A stretch of DNA of 64,000 nt from Mangifera indica (Eukaryota; Streptophyta; Magnoliopsida; Sapindales; Anacardiaceae): contig NC_058154.1 of assembly GCF_011075055.1 (NCBI RefSeq), positions 7,819,620 through 7,883,619 on the forward strand, read 5' to 3'. The notes beneath the pieces were generated by a model. That model ran no database searches. It had not been told where the DNA came from and saw only the letters and a program-made list of their open reading frames with translations. The position numbers and the translations under genes are program-made. Positions within the stretch are counted from its first letter, which is position 1. Every line of letters begins with the position of its first letter. Below, one piece after another: positions 24,641 to 36,134 of this stretch.

Positions 24641-25718
24641 ATTATATTATTATGTATTATCTTATCTTTAATTCAAAATTATTTAATAATATTATGATAT
24701 ATATTAAGTATATATCTATTCATATATTTAAAATAGACACATCTAATTTTATTGTATTACAATATATGTACATCAATCCCTTTTAAAAAAAAAAAGATAA
24801 AGGCTTTGTCTATTAATTGATTGTATTTACATTTAATATTTTAAATATACAAAAATATCGACTCTTTGAACTCAAATAAGTGTTAATTTTATAGCACAAG
24901 CTCTATAAGAAGCCCGATATAGTGTCATATCAAACAAAAAAACCACTAACACACTTACAATGAATATATAAATAAATTTTGAAAATGATTTTTAATATTA
25001 TTAATTAAAGGGTAATTTAACCCTTATCTATATAAAAAAATAATAACAAAAATTGAATGATAGTTAGATATTTGAGGCTTTAAAATCCCGCGAATAAAAA
25101 TTTAATAATTTATTTTTATTCACCAGTTTATTTATATAAAGTTTCTTGAGTGGAGTAGTTATCAATAATTTATGCAAATATCTTTTTAATTCCTACACCA
25201 ATGATTCACAATTTCCATTATACCAAAAATAAAAAATAAAATTGAATAATTAGCTTACTACTATTGAGTATCATTTGTGTTTTTAAAATTAGATCGAATT
25301 AATTAATTTGATCAGTTAAATCATAAATTAATCTATAAACTAACCCAATTTTATAATTTAGTTATGTTAATATATAAATATTAATTTATTTAAAATTCGA
25401 TAAATTTGTTAACTTAAAAAAACTATTTAAAATCAATAATTTATAATTAGTTTTTTTCTTTATTTATATAATAGAATGTAAATTTAATATATTTCTAATT
25501 ATATTTTAGATATTTAATATATTTTATATTTAAAAAAATAATAAAATATTAATATTATTAAAAAAATATAATAATAATTAAATCAATAAATTTTTCGATT
25601 AAACAGATTAAATCACCTGTTCCATTTTTAAAATATTTGGTTCATCTCATCTGATCTGGCATCAATTATCCCATAATATTATTATATTATTCTCACTAAA
25701 GCCAAAAAAAGGAAAAAT

Positions 25719-25968
25719 CCACGTGGCCCTTCTTGATATATATTATTACATAATTGCCATCTAAGTATAAATCAACCATTGACTGTGTCGCCATTAGAGT
25801 CTCACACTTGGACTTGAACTAACTTCACTCTGCATTCATTCGTTAATTCCAAACCCTAGCGCCCTTTTTCTCTTTCTCTCTCTAGATCCCGGCCGATCAC
25901 TTTCTGCGACGTCTCTCCGGTCTCCGGCGTTTTCTAAGTGCTTTGCATGACCTCTAGTGGCAAACTTC
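25719..25968 (+). promoter_or_regulatory. DUF1645 gene promoter and 5' leader
   Basis: A palindromic G-box, CCACGTGG (25719-25726), lies 40 bases before TATAAAT (25766-25772). A W-box core TTGACT follows at about 25779. The leader is CT-rich (about 25862-25885). G-boxes with an ACGT core are bound by bZIP and bHLH factors, so light or abscisic-acid control is possible but not shown. A 14-codon upstream frame (25947-25991) overlaps the main ATG. Confidence 0.6.
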
Positions 25969-27123
25969 ATGGCCTCTGCCTGCGTCAATAACAATATCAG
26001 CGTCTCGCCGGAGAGCTTCCCCTCGTACGGATGGCTGAGCCCAGGGCGGAGTCCGGGGATGTCGTTTAGTCGGGATGAGGAACAACGGTCATCTTCTTTG
26101 AAAGAACCGTCGTTGCTGGCTGAAGACGAGACGGAGATTCAAGATCCGGTTGATTTCGAGTTCAGGTTAGAAGATCCGGTGACAATGCTCCCTGCCGATG
26201 AGCTTTTCTCCAATGGAAAGCTCGTGCCGCTCCACGTAGCTGCTCTCAAACCGTCTTCAGCCACCACTGGGTCAACCAACGAGTCGACAAAGCCGTGCAT
26301 GGACCCTTACTTGTTCTCACCAAAAGCTCCCAGGTGTTCAAGTCGCTGGAAGGAGTTATTAGGCTTGAAAAAACTGTACCAAAACTCGAAATCTGAAAAT
26401 CACGCCAAAACGATGTCGTCTAATCCTCCTCCAAAATCTTCAATAAAACATTTCCTTCATCGGAACTCCAAATCTTCTTCCTCCTCCCCCTCTTCCGCCT
26501 CATCTTCTTTGGAATCATCTCTCAGTCTTCCTTTGCTTAAAGACTTGTCGGATAGCGAAACCGTTTCGCTATCTTCGTCTCGCTTGTCGCTTTCATCGTC
26601 GTCGTCGAGTCACGAGCACGAGGAACTTCCGAGACTCTCACTCGAATCGGATAAACCCGGTTTGAATCCGAGTCCGAACCCATTTGCGAATCCTTCTAGA
26701 ATGAGGATCGTCAAACATAGAGATAATAATAATCAACATCAGAATACAAATACAACAATCGTCTCACATGCCGGAAGGAGTCCAATGCGGAGAGAAACCG
26801 CGGCTGCTGCTTGTAGAGGAGTCTCGGTCGACAGTCCGAGATTGAATTCTTCCGGGAAAATAGTGTTCCAGAGCTTGGAGAGAAGCTCGAGTAGTCCGAG
26901 TAGCTTAAATGGCGGGCCGAGATTCAAACACAGAGGCATGGAGAGATCTTACTCGGCTAATGTTAGAATCACTCCGGTTCTAAACGTTCCGGTTTGTTCT
27001 CTCAGAGGGTCTTCAAAGTCTGGTTCGGTTTTTGGATTCGGTCAGTTGTTTTCTTCGCAGCATAAAAGTGGAAATGGCGGTCGACAGCAGAGTAATAGTA
27101 GGAACCGGACTGATCGAACTTGA
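25969..27123 (+). CDS. DUF1645 family protein, single exon
   Basis: 384 residues from the ATG at 25969 (cttcATGg) to TGA at 27121-27123; the frame is open a little further upstream but has no earlier ATG. Plant-specific DUF1645 features are visible: DFEFRLEDP near residue 62, DELFSNGKLVPLH near 77, a basic WKELLGLKKL motif near 127, a long serine-rich tract (about 163-215), and the C-terminal signature RSYSANVRITPVLNVPVC near 326 followed by FGFGQLFSS. No signal peptide or membrane segment is evident and most of it looks disordered. Family members are nuclear or cytoplasmic proteins linked to stress responses and, for a rice member, grain length; the biochemical role is unknown. Intact and richer in G+C than its surroundings. 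Confidence 0.9.
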   Translation: MASACVNNNISVSPESFPSYGWLSPGRSPGMSFSRDEEQRSSSLKEPSLLAEDETEIQDPVDFEFRLEDPVTMLPADELFSNGKLVPLHVAALKPSSATTGSTNESTKPCMDPYLFSPKAPRCSSRWKELLGLKKLYQNSKSENHAKTMSSNPPPKSSIKHFLHRNSKSSSSSPSSASSSLESSLSLPLLKDLSDSETVSLSSSRLSLSSSSSSHEHEELPRLSLESDKPGLNPSPNPFANPSRMRIVKHRDNNNQHQNTNTTIVSHAGRSPMRRETAAAACRGVSVDSPRLNSSGKIVFQSLERSSSSPSSLNGGPRFKHRGMERSYSANVRITPVLNVPVCSLRGSSKSGSVFGFGQLFSSQHKSGNGGRQQSNSRNRTDRT

Positions 27124-27520
27124 CTGAATCATTAGAAGAAATGAAGAAGAGGGTAACAAATTAATTCTGTCTTTCTTTTTATTTTAATTTCGGGAATTCA
27201 TCATTGTGTTGTGTGTTTTTGTTTAAATTTAGAAGCAAACAATTCCACATGGCATTGTTAATGGGGGTTCATTTGCTTTCGTTTCCTTTTTGTTATTGTT
27301 TTTCATTTAACATATTGTAGATGTAAATATAATGATGCTGATCCTATTGTTCTTCTTGTTCAAATCTTCCCTAACTTTGGATGAATGCTGAGGAGGTGGG
27401 CCTGTAGGCTCTGTTTTCGTTTTTGGTAATTTTATAGTTGGTGGTGGGTTGTTATTTTCTTTTGGGGTTTGAGGATCTGAAAGATATGGAATCTCTGTAT
27501 TTTGCTGTTCTTCTTCACGC
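27124..27520 (+). other. Probable 3' UTR of the DUF1645 gene
   Basis: T-rich non-coding sequence after the stop. The end is estimated from the change in composition. Confidence 0.4.
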
Positions 27521-27941
27521 GCCTGTGCAAAGATTTATTTTTCTCTTTGATGCGGATGGGGTAACATGTTGAGCTTATCTAATTTGTCTTTTTCAATGAA
27601 TTTTTTTTTCGCTATCTTATTTCTTTCAGATTTGTTTGTTTTCTCTGGAATTTGGGAAATGATGCCATTATTCAAACAATTTATCATACCCGCCAGCTCC
27701 CCCCCTTTTTTTTTCCCTTATTATTTAAGTTTGGAATTTTTTAAAATTAATTTTGTATGATTGGGTTTGGGGGGTCAAAGAAATCTTGAAACAGAGAAGA
27801 GTTATTAGTACCCAATAGATTAAAGAAGCTGGTTGTAAACTGGTGTTATTGTAAATCTTATTCATTTACAATATTATTGAATAATCATGTTTGGAAGAAA
27901 TTTGCATAACTTTAAGGATCATTAGGCAATAATAGAGTATT

Positions 27942-27943
<2 letters not shown>

Positions 27944-27977
<34 letters not shown>
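27944..27977. repeat. (AT)n microsatellite
   Basis: An uninterrupted AT run of about 34 bases. Confidence 0.92.
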
Positions 27978-27980
<3 letters not shown>

Positions 27981-27999
27981 TTATGTTTTTTGGGTCATG

Positions 28000-29910
28000 G
28001 GTGTGAATGGACAGCTAGCTTCGTAAAATAATGTTGAAGAGAAGGGTGAGGGTGAGGGATCTGAAAAATCTGCTAAAAATGGGGTGGTGGGTGGGCCACA
28101 TGATTTCTGTAATTAGATCAAACAAAGTATGATTAGTTTAATAAATTTATTAAAGTGAAGAAGTGATAACGGCTATTTTTAAGTATATCAAAATTACTAT
28201 CCTTAAAATTGAAATTATGTGCTACTTTCTTTACACAATTTATGCCCTTTATTTCTAATCTCATCTCATACACTTAAATTTATTTTCCAGCATCTTTAGA
28301 ACGCTAAAATTTCAATTACAAAGTATTTAGGAACATGCATCCTTCCCGGGCGATCAAGCCCTTCATTTCGGTTTGCACATGATCTTATGAAACATCTCTG
28401 TCACTCCCTCTCCATAGACTCCAATACTTCCTTTAATGTTTCGCAAATCATTAACAATTCCTTCACTCTTTGTTTCACCACGCCTTTCTTTGCCTTCGCC
28501 ATTGGATTGAATTTAACAATTCGGTGATCAGCCTCGCGCTTTTCTCAATATTGTGTATCTCCCTCATCAACCCACAAGCATTCCAACTCTCTCATTTCCT
28601 TGATTCCTCCAAAATCTTTTTGTGCAACAACATCATTGGCCCTACCCAAACAAAACTGCCTCGACACAAGAAAATGCACTTAGAAACCATGATCCTCACA
28701 AGGAATTAATTGCCACCACAAGTGCTCACATTACCAATGATAACACCAAACTCAAGGTGAACACTAACATGGTAAGCCCATTTGTAGCCATAATTTAATT
28801 ACCCCATTGCAGCATAAAAATTATGCCCAATCACATGAAGCTGTTTGAGCAACTAACCAACACCTTGAAACACTCCAAGACAATGGTAGAAAATGTAGAG
28901 AATATTGTCGAGATTGTGCTATTTATTAGGTCAATGACTTAGATAACGACTAGTAATAAGTAATTTAAGGGTGGAACACTTATTTCCATGGTTATCTGAT
29001 AAAAAATTCTGTAAAATGTAAGGGATTATACATTTAGAGAGGAAATTCAAGGCTAAGGGATTATACTATTCTATGATTATACTCAAACCTTAATTATCCG
29101 AATTGTCATAGCAACCCTCACTGATTGATTTAGAGAGGAAATTCAAGGCTAAGGGATTATTCTTTATTGAATTCAAGAAATGTAAGGGATAAATTATGTC
29201 CTTGATATGCCTATAAAGATATATGATTTGATTGAGAAATTTAGATTGATGCGAAATTTGAATAGAGTGTATTTGTTAGGGTAGTTTCCTAAAGTCAGTT
29301 ATCTCTAATATACTTTTATGTAATCATTATTAATTAATAATGTATGACATTTCATTATCTCATATCGTGTATGCAATTAGATAATTATCTTTACAATGAT
29401 TAAACCGTGGCGAAAGACTCAGTGCATATTAACTGATCGTGATGATCTCATATTCACATTTGGTGAGCATTTGTAAAACATCTATAATTATGATATTACT
29501 ATGACTAAGGGTAGGAGTGATAATGATAAAATTATCATAGTGTTGAATAATCTCATCAAAAGACAATAACAAATCTCATATATCAAACTTGTTTGTTGAC
29601 GGTTTGATAACTTACTTATTCAGGTCAATTTGACTTGTTTATCAAAATGAAGGTTAAAATTGACTTTGATGGGATCTTGACCTACTTTAACGTCTGTTGA
29701 GACATCCTGAGTCCAATAGGGAGAGTTATTGACTTAAAGAAAATAGTAGGAGTGTTTATTAAACAAAAATTCATATTAAATATAGTGGACCCCTATGTAT
29801 TTTGATAATGATAAAAACAAAGTCAGAATGTTTAACATTGTCCAAGGCATGCCTTAAAACGTTACCAAATTGAAAAATTTTGAAAAATGCAAGTACAAAC
29901 ATAATGATCG
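28000..29910. other. Intergenic, no gene recognised
   Basis: Contains a moderately open plus-strand stretch at about 28380-28710 with several stops and no recognisable family. A 32-base segment beginning TTTAGAGAGGAAATTCAAGG is repeated directly at about 29032 and 29129. The part from 29270 to 29800 has the look of retrotransposon non-coding DNA, but I found no matching LTR. Confidence 0.4.
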
Positions 29911-29916
29911 ATCGTG

Positions 29917-30300
29917 CATGTTTAACGCATACTCATGCATGAAGATGAATAGGACCTTGCATGCCCCCATACATGGCTTTATGATTTTTGGCCTTCTTCA
30001 TATGAGACACGAACACCCAAGCATTCCTTTTTTTAGAGCTACTCATGACGAAGAGGTTATTGTGCGTTCTCCCTATTCAAATTCAAGGTGGAGTCAATGT
30101 AGGCAAAAGTCAAAATTTTATGCACGCTTGTGCGTAAGAACTTTGCACGCTTGTATATGGTCAAATATGAAAACTCACAAGCAAAACATCTTGTGCACGC
30201 TGGTCATGCAAGGTTAAAGTCAAGTCAAGCTTATCCAAGTTAAAAGTGAATGCACGCTCATGCACTAAAATAATGCATGCCCGTGCATCCTTAACAAAGA
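29917..30300. repeat. CATGCA/GCACGC-rich degenerate repeat
   Basis: A cluster of CATGCA, GCATGC and GCACGC(T/C)xGTGCA words (for example near 29916, 29934, 29959, 30120, 30146, 30193, 30252, 30274 and 30284). CATGCA is the RY core bound by B3-domain seed regulators, but here the spacing and partial palindromes look like a decayed tandem repeat. The open frame over this block (29870-30217) reflects the repeat and is not proposed as a gene. Confidence 0.45.
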
Positions 30301-30369
30301 AAAGTCATAGGGAGATTTTCTCATATGTAAGGTAGTCATGCACTATGAAGAAGTCAAAGGCAAAGTCAA

Positions 30370-31130
30370 TGCACACCTATGAAAAGGACACATATGTTCA
30401 TGAGTATGCAAAATTCTTGACATTCAAGACAATAATTATAGTTTATATCTCTCAAATGGTATCTGGGAAATACATATTTAAAGATCAAAGCCACACTAAG
30501 CATTTTGTAAGTGTTATTCTATCTAGTGGAACAATCTAATACAAGTCTCCTTTCCTTGACACCTAATTGTTGAATAATTTCACTAAAAATTGTTTGATGA
30601 AACTCATTGTGTTTAATATATTTAATGCTCTCTCTAATATTCTCAATCACATGTTTTATCTCATCAATCTCATCTTGTACTAATAGGATGACAATAGGTG
30701 TTGTGCACCTAACGTGGAAAAGTTTGTTATCACATAACAATCTTCCTTGAAATCCACAATCCTCTTTCAACACAGATATATAAGAATCATTTGCGTTGGT
30801 ATTGTCAATTGTTATAGTATGAACCTATAGAAAATAAGAGTCAATTAATATATTGCATATAAACACCACATTTTATTTAGATATTAATATTTAAAAAGAC
30901 AACACAACAAAAAATGTATTATTTAGTACCTTATGTTCAATAACTCGTTCTTTGAAACAACTAAACATTGCTTCTACAATGTCCACTCCTCTTCTAGGGG
31001 GAGGCAAGTAGAAAAAATTAATAATTTTTTTGTGCAAACACCAATTTCGATCCACCTAGTGTGTTGTAATCACCATAAATTCAATTTTTTAAGTATATGA
31101 GTTCCATAGGTCAATTGTTGGTGGTGAGGA
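30370..31130 (-). pseudogene. hAT transposase fragment, RICESLEEPER-like
   Basis: Read on the minus strand, in order: TIDLWNSYT (about 31115), FMVITTH then a stop where the family has Trp/Tyr, VDRNWCLHKKIINFFYLPPP, and DIVEAMFSCFKERVIEHK. A likely intron follows (about 30832-30932). Then come VHTITIDNTNANDSY (about 30800), FHVRCTTPIVILLVQDEID, IRESIKYIKHNEFHQTIF and LDCSTR followed by TAG where STRWN is expected (about 30517). These are the central catalytic-domain blocks of plant RICESLEEPER/DAYSLEEPER-type hAT proteins. The BED finger and C-terminal dimerisation domain are absent and no terminal repeats were found. Confidence 0.75.
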
Positions 31131-31524
31131 AATGGTCAAATTATAAACTTTCTGTTGTAGTGGTTCATCTTAATAAAATTATGTATTATGTATAAGATTA
31201 ACCACTACAATAGAAAATTTATAAGATTAACCACCATTATCTGAGTCCCATATTAATAATTACATAGATAATGTATAACAACAATAATAATTAGTCACTC
31301 ATCATGCATCAATTAACAAAGCACATCATACCATTATCAACCAACCAATCTACCAATTAATAAAACATATTACACTGTTATCAACCAACTAATCTCCCAT
31401 ACATATTATAGCAACACAACCAATTTCAACATTATGCAATCACTCAAATGGTAATACTACAAGAATTACCTGAACAAAGATCTTATGCAATCAATTTATA
31501 TAAGATAAAATACAAAACAACTAA

Positions 31525-31680
31525 TGTAATACTCTCAAGTATGTTCCAGGGGTATTTATGTTTTTTTATCCTGTTTTGAGATATTTCCAATTTTAAATAT
31601 ATATATATTTAAAATTAAAAATATCTCAAAACATGATCAAAAGACATGAATGCCCTTAGAACATACCTAAGAGTATTACA
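31525..31680. repeat. 156-bp palindrome made of Gypsy-LTR-end sequences
   Basis: The left arm begins TGTAATACTCTCAAGTATG and the right arm, reversed, begins TGTAATACTCTTAGGTATG. The arms pair over nearly the full length, with TTTTAAATATATATATTTAAAA at the centre. Each arm also matches the first ~75 bases of the Gypsy LTR at 50160 and 58190 (GGTATGTTCCAGGGGTA..., GAGATATTTCCAATTTTAAA). It could fold into a long hairpin. Confidence 0.85.
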
Positions 31681-33671
31681 ACTCATCTCAAACTATTTTT
31701 ATCATTTGCTTCAAAATTTTGGTTATTGATTTTTTAAAAATGGTTAGCTCAACAGACAAGAAACAAAAACCTAAATCCATCAAGTCAACTATAAGATTCG
31801 AAGTCACTTAACCAAATATGAGGATACACACAACACTATACAAGGCTAAAATTCTCCATGGAAAAGTAACAGAAGAATGTTCATCATTTTTAAGGATATC
31901 TACATTTCTTTTAACAATAAAAAGAAACCTCTGTAAAATTTTAACATAAAACATAATAATATTTTTAAGCAATAGATAACAAAACAAAATGAAACAAAAA
32001 AAAAAAAACTCCTTGAAAACAATAATGTAGCTAACAATAGGAAGACAATTAGGGTTCTTACTGTTTGATAAACAATATCAACTAATAAATAGATGCGACA
32101 TGTATTTTTCTAAAATGTAGTATTAATGGCTAATTAAAAGTAAGCAAATAGACTATTAGGGTTTCAGTTAGGGTTCTTATTGTTAAAATAAAAACTAAAA
32201 AATTATGGTGCACTAGCTGACAATAGGAAAACAAAGATGAGTAATCAGAATTGTGGTTGATCGGAATGAGCTTTTTTGGGCTACAACAACTTGCGAACTA
32301 GAAAGAAAACAAGAGTATTGGTTTGAAGGAAAGAGATGCTCTCTTGATTTTATGTTCCCTTGCTTGTTTATGATCTCAAAATGCAATGTTCAAAGAAAAA
32401 GAAAGAGCCATGAAGGTTGTACAGACAAAGCAAATGCAACTGTGAAGTGCAAGAGAGAGGGAGAGTTAAAAGAAACGCAAGAGAGAGGGAGAGCTAAGAG
32501 AAAATATCTGCGTTGCGCTAAAGCAAAGAAGTTTATGTATTTTGATTCTAAACGACACCATTTTTAATCTCTCAAACTGGCTTGCTATGAGCCATGAATC
32601 AGCTTGAATTGAGCCAAGTTTATGATTAGCTCACGAGCCAAACTCTATCTAATTTTAGTTCAACTTGTTTTTTAGTAAAGTCATATACCATGGCTCTGGT
32701 TTGACTTAAGTTCATATGAAATGAACTCGAACGAGCCAAGTCAATTTTCGAGATTTAATCAACTCAGCTCAATTCCAGGCCTAGCTATTGACCTAGTCTT
32801 GTAGCCCTTTCTTGATTTATATGTGGCGTTCATTATGGACTACTGTATAAACGAGAGGGAAATATGCTTAGGACTACTGAGGAGTGCATAAATAAGCTAT
32901 AAAATACACAAGGCAAGGGCAAAGCTAAGCCAAAGCCAAAGCCAAAGCCAAACCTCAACAACAGACTTTCACTGCCGTGCAAGTCCACAAAAGAAACAAA
33001 AACCTCTAGATAGCTATCATGTTTGAACTAAAGATGGACTAGAAATTGTTTACTTAAATTGGTGACAAAAAAATCAATCTAACACCATTTAGATAGGTAT
33101 TTTATTAGCTCTTATATTAAATAAACTGGTGAATATATAAAGATAAGAAGATAACACCTTTATATATTTGAAACTAAGATAATGAAATGTTGATATTTCA
33201 CTAAAAACTAAATTATTTTTATTATCTAAAATTGCCCCAAACTTGAAGTGCATGTGAATGTGATAGCTAAATCCAAATTTCACTCTTGGCTTGGCGCCAT
33301 CCATTGCCATCTTCGTCCTCCCATCTGCCTGCCTTTGTTACTTTCTGATTTGACGTTTCAGACTCTCAAACTCCACTGTCCTTTTTCTACCATGGAGATT
33401 TTCATAGCATTTGTTTCTTTTCCCGCCGCTTGATTTAACCATACTTCGGCTTTGATGAACCCGGTGACCTCATTTGGTCTCTCTCTCTTTGACCCCCACT
33501 TTTTTTGTTTTGTCAGGCCGTTTTTGTCGCTTGTGATATGAGCATCAGCTTTCCCATCTACTCTATTTAATTTATTCTTATATTTTAGTTTAATTTAATT
33601 TGTGGGCTGGCCGGCTTTACTGTTTATACTACTGTTTCTTGTCTGTCCTTGATTTCATTGCGGATTTTATT
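31681..33671. other. Intergenic, minor repeats only
   Basis: No gene recognised. Includes a GAGCC/AGCTCA-rich stretch (about 32580-32800), resembling the repeat at 24309 in reverse, and a short tandem AAGCCA run (about 32930-32953). A less AT-rich patch at 33240-33540 has no identifiable product. A plus-strand open stretch at 32253-32567 lacks an ATG at its start and matches nothing I know. Confidence 0.4.
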
Positions 33672-34038
33672 CATAGTTATCAATCACGAATTATATATTA
33701 TATAATATAAACAAAAAATAATAACTATTATAAAATAAAATAAATTAATATGATATAATAAATATATTATATAAATATATAATATAATATATATTATCAA
33801 TATGAATCAATATATTTTTTTAAAAAAATAATGATGCCATAGAGATATATATGAGAAATTTTATATTTTTAATAATATTTATGATATTTTTTAAAATAAT
33901 AATTATTAATTAGATTTTTTATTATTTTTTATAGATATTTTATTATTTAAAAATAATATCATATAATATGATACTTAATATATAATACAAAAAATTAAAT
34001 TTTTGATATACAATTTAATGTGTGATTCAATTACTATG
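33672..34038 (+). repeat. MITE-like element, family M2, copy 2
   Basis: Begins CATAGTTATCAATCAC and ends GTGTGATTCAATTACTATG, an imperfect inverted pair. The interior is almost entirely A/T. The reverse complement aligns with 2002-2368. No TSD seen. Confidence 0.6.
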
Positions 34039-35744
34039 GATGAGATATCAATAAGAGGTAATGTAGATAAGTTCTTTTTTTAAAGTGTAATATAAAGTAA
34101 ATATTAAAAACTAATATATATATATATATATATAAACTAAAATAATAAACCTTTAATTAGGTGATTTTGAAGTGTGAAAAAAATAAATAATTATATCATT
34201 TAATTATAAATTATCATATTTATTTGTTTAAATAAATTTGTGTAATATGTTTATATTTATAATTTTTTTATTAGTATAATAATTCCCTAGTAAAATCCTT
34301 TTTCCATAATTAATGTAAGGATTACACTTAAACACTGTTGAAATCATTTATTTGATTTAATTTTTTCAATTGAACGTTTTTATAATATGAGTAATATTAC
34401 GTATACAAGCTTATTTTTATATCTTAATGTGACAATATTTGATAAGGGAATCTTGAAATAAAAGAAAAAATAAACAACTACATCACTTAATCACAATTAC
34501 CATATCAATTTATACTAATAAATTTATTTGTATACATAATTTTATTTTTTTAGTATAAACTTGGCTAGAGTCATTCCTAATTACTATTGAATTCATTTCA
34601 TTAAACTTACAATTCAAATATAAATGTATAGTCTTAGCAAAAGTTTAGCCATCAATCCAATAAAATGCAATAATATACAAGTAGATGAGATGAGGTGACA
34701 AAGAAACAAAACACTTATCTCCAACTTTCTTATGGTATTACTTTAGTAGGTGACCAAGAACATAATAAATTAGTTTAGCTTTTTTTGTTGGGCCTTTTGA
34801 ACACCTCACCACCCTATGTGCAAAGGAGTCACAAGATTTAAGTAGTAATTTATAACAAAGTTTTTTATATTTCCATAGGGATATTTTTGATTCATACCCA
34901 ACTAGAAAATGTGACTCTACATTTCTTATACTAAAGGGGCCAAAGGACTTCCTCCCACATAAGGTATAGTAAAATCTCAGAGTTTTATTTTTTAATTTTT
35001 AAAAACCTAAATATCTATCCATTAGCTAATTTTTGTTGAAACTCCCAATTAGAATTAGAGGTAAAATTATTATTTATCAAAAATTTTAAAAATTAAAATT
35101 TTATCATATTTTCCTCTTTAAGTTTAAAAATATCATAATTTTCTTTCATTTAAAATTTGAAAAGTGACAATTTTTTTTCAAAAGTTTTTTTCTTTTTTCT
35201 TCGATGATGATTCATCTTCTCTGATCATCGGTTGCCCTTTCTCTCGCCTTATTTATCTCTCTTGGTCTCTCTTCGTTCCCACTTTGGTTGAGATGAAGAC
35301 CAATTGATTTTCGTTTGATATCAAGATGTTTGAACTCCCTTTCCTATGCATAAATTAAGATCATAATAAATAATTAGTTACAATATTTAAGTATTAATTA
35401 AGAATTAAAATTATCCATAAATTTATAATTTTATGTATGATGATTCTGTTTGTATTTTGACAAAACTCATTGTATTCATTCAACAGATATTTTTATTTTA
35501 AAATAAAATTTCCTTGCGGCAATCAATTATGTTTCACTTTTTGTATACATTATGGTACTAAAATATGAGATATCGTATGTGACAAAATAATTGTACTGCA
35601 AGAAAAGATTGGCATATGATATGATATGATGAATAAAATACATATTTCAGGGGAATGGAGTACAGTAACTAAGCCCCACCGTACCATCTTTACTGTGTAA
35701 AATATAAAACTTTATTTTTTTATTATTTTATTTAATTTATAAAT
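34039..35744. other. AT-rich intergenic region with a MULE-like end
   Basis: At about 34937 GGGGCCAAAGGACTTCCTCCC resembles the terminal repeat of the Mutator-like elements at 49923 and 61383. The AT-rich run and the less AT-rich block that follow (to about 35330, with TCTCTGATCATCGG) resemble the interior of 61383-62304. No opposite end was found, so this is at most a truncated copy. Confidence 0.4.
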
Positions 35745-36134
35745 AATAAAAAATTTTAAATATCCTTATATTATTAATAATAGATAATATAAAGAATAAT
35801 TTGATTATTATTTTTATATTAAATATTAAAAAATTATTAATATATTAATATATTATTTTACTTAAATACCTTTATATATATAATTATTCTATAATTTTTT
35901 TTTATGTTATTTGTTATATTAATTGAAAATATGATTATTTTTACCCTAAAAAGTTAATAAATAAATTTTATATTATAATAAAATCAAAATTATTTCTTAT
36001 ATTACCTGTCACATTATCATTGGTAATAAAAGATTACCAGAATCTTTTATTACTTATAAATCAAATAAAGTACTATAAGTAATAAAAATAAATTATTAGA
36101 ATAATTTTTAATCACTTTCGACTAAAACCACCCT
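35745..36134 (+). repeat. MITE-like element, family M1, partial copy 3
   Basis: Shares the internal blocks of copies 1 and 2 (TATTATTTTACTTAAATACC, TGTTATATTAATTGAAAATA, TTACCTGTCACATTATCATT and AATCAAATAAAGTACTATAA, with minor differences between copies). It ends AAAACCACCCT. The left end is degraded. Confidence 0.6.

Larger units (their letters stand above)
22302..25718. other. AT-rich intergenic region
   Basis: Mainly A/T-rich non-coding DNA with repeated short motifs such as ATATATCAT and AAATTATCTAATTATA around 23050-23200. It contains the TA microsatellites and the GAGCT-rich repeat listed separately. No gene seen. Confidence 0.5.

Noticed and set aside
32253..32567. 104-codon open stretch (+) rich in Lys/Arg
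   Set aside because: It has no ATG at its start, matches no family, and has a repetitive GAGAGAGG composition.
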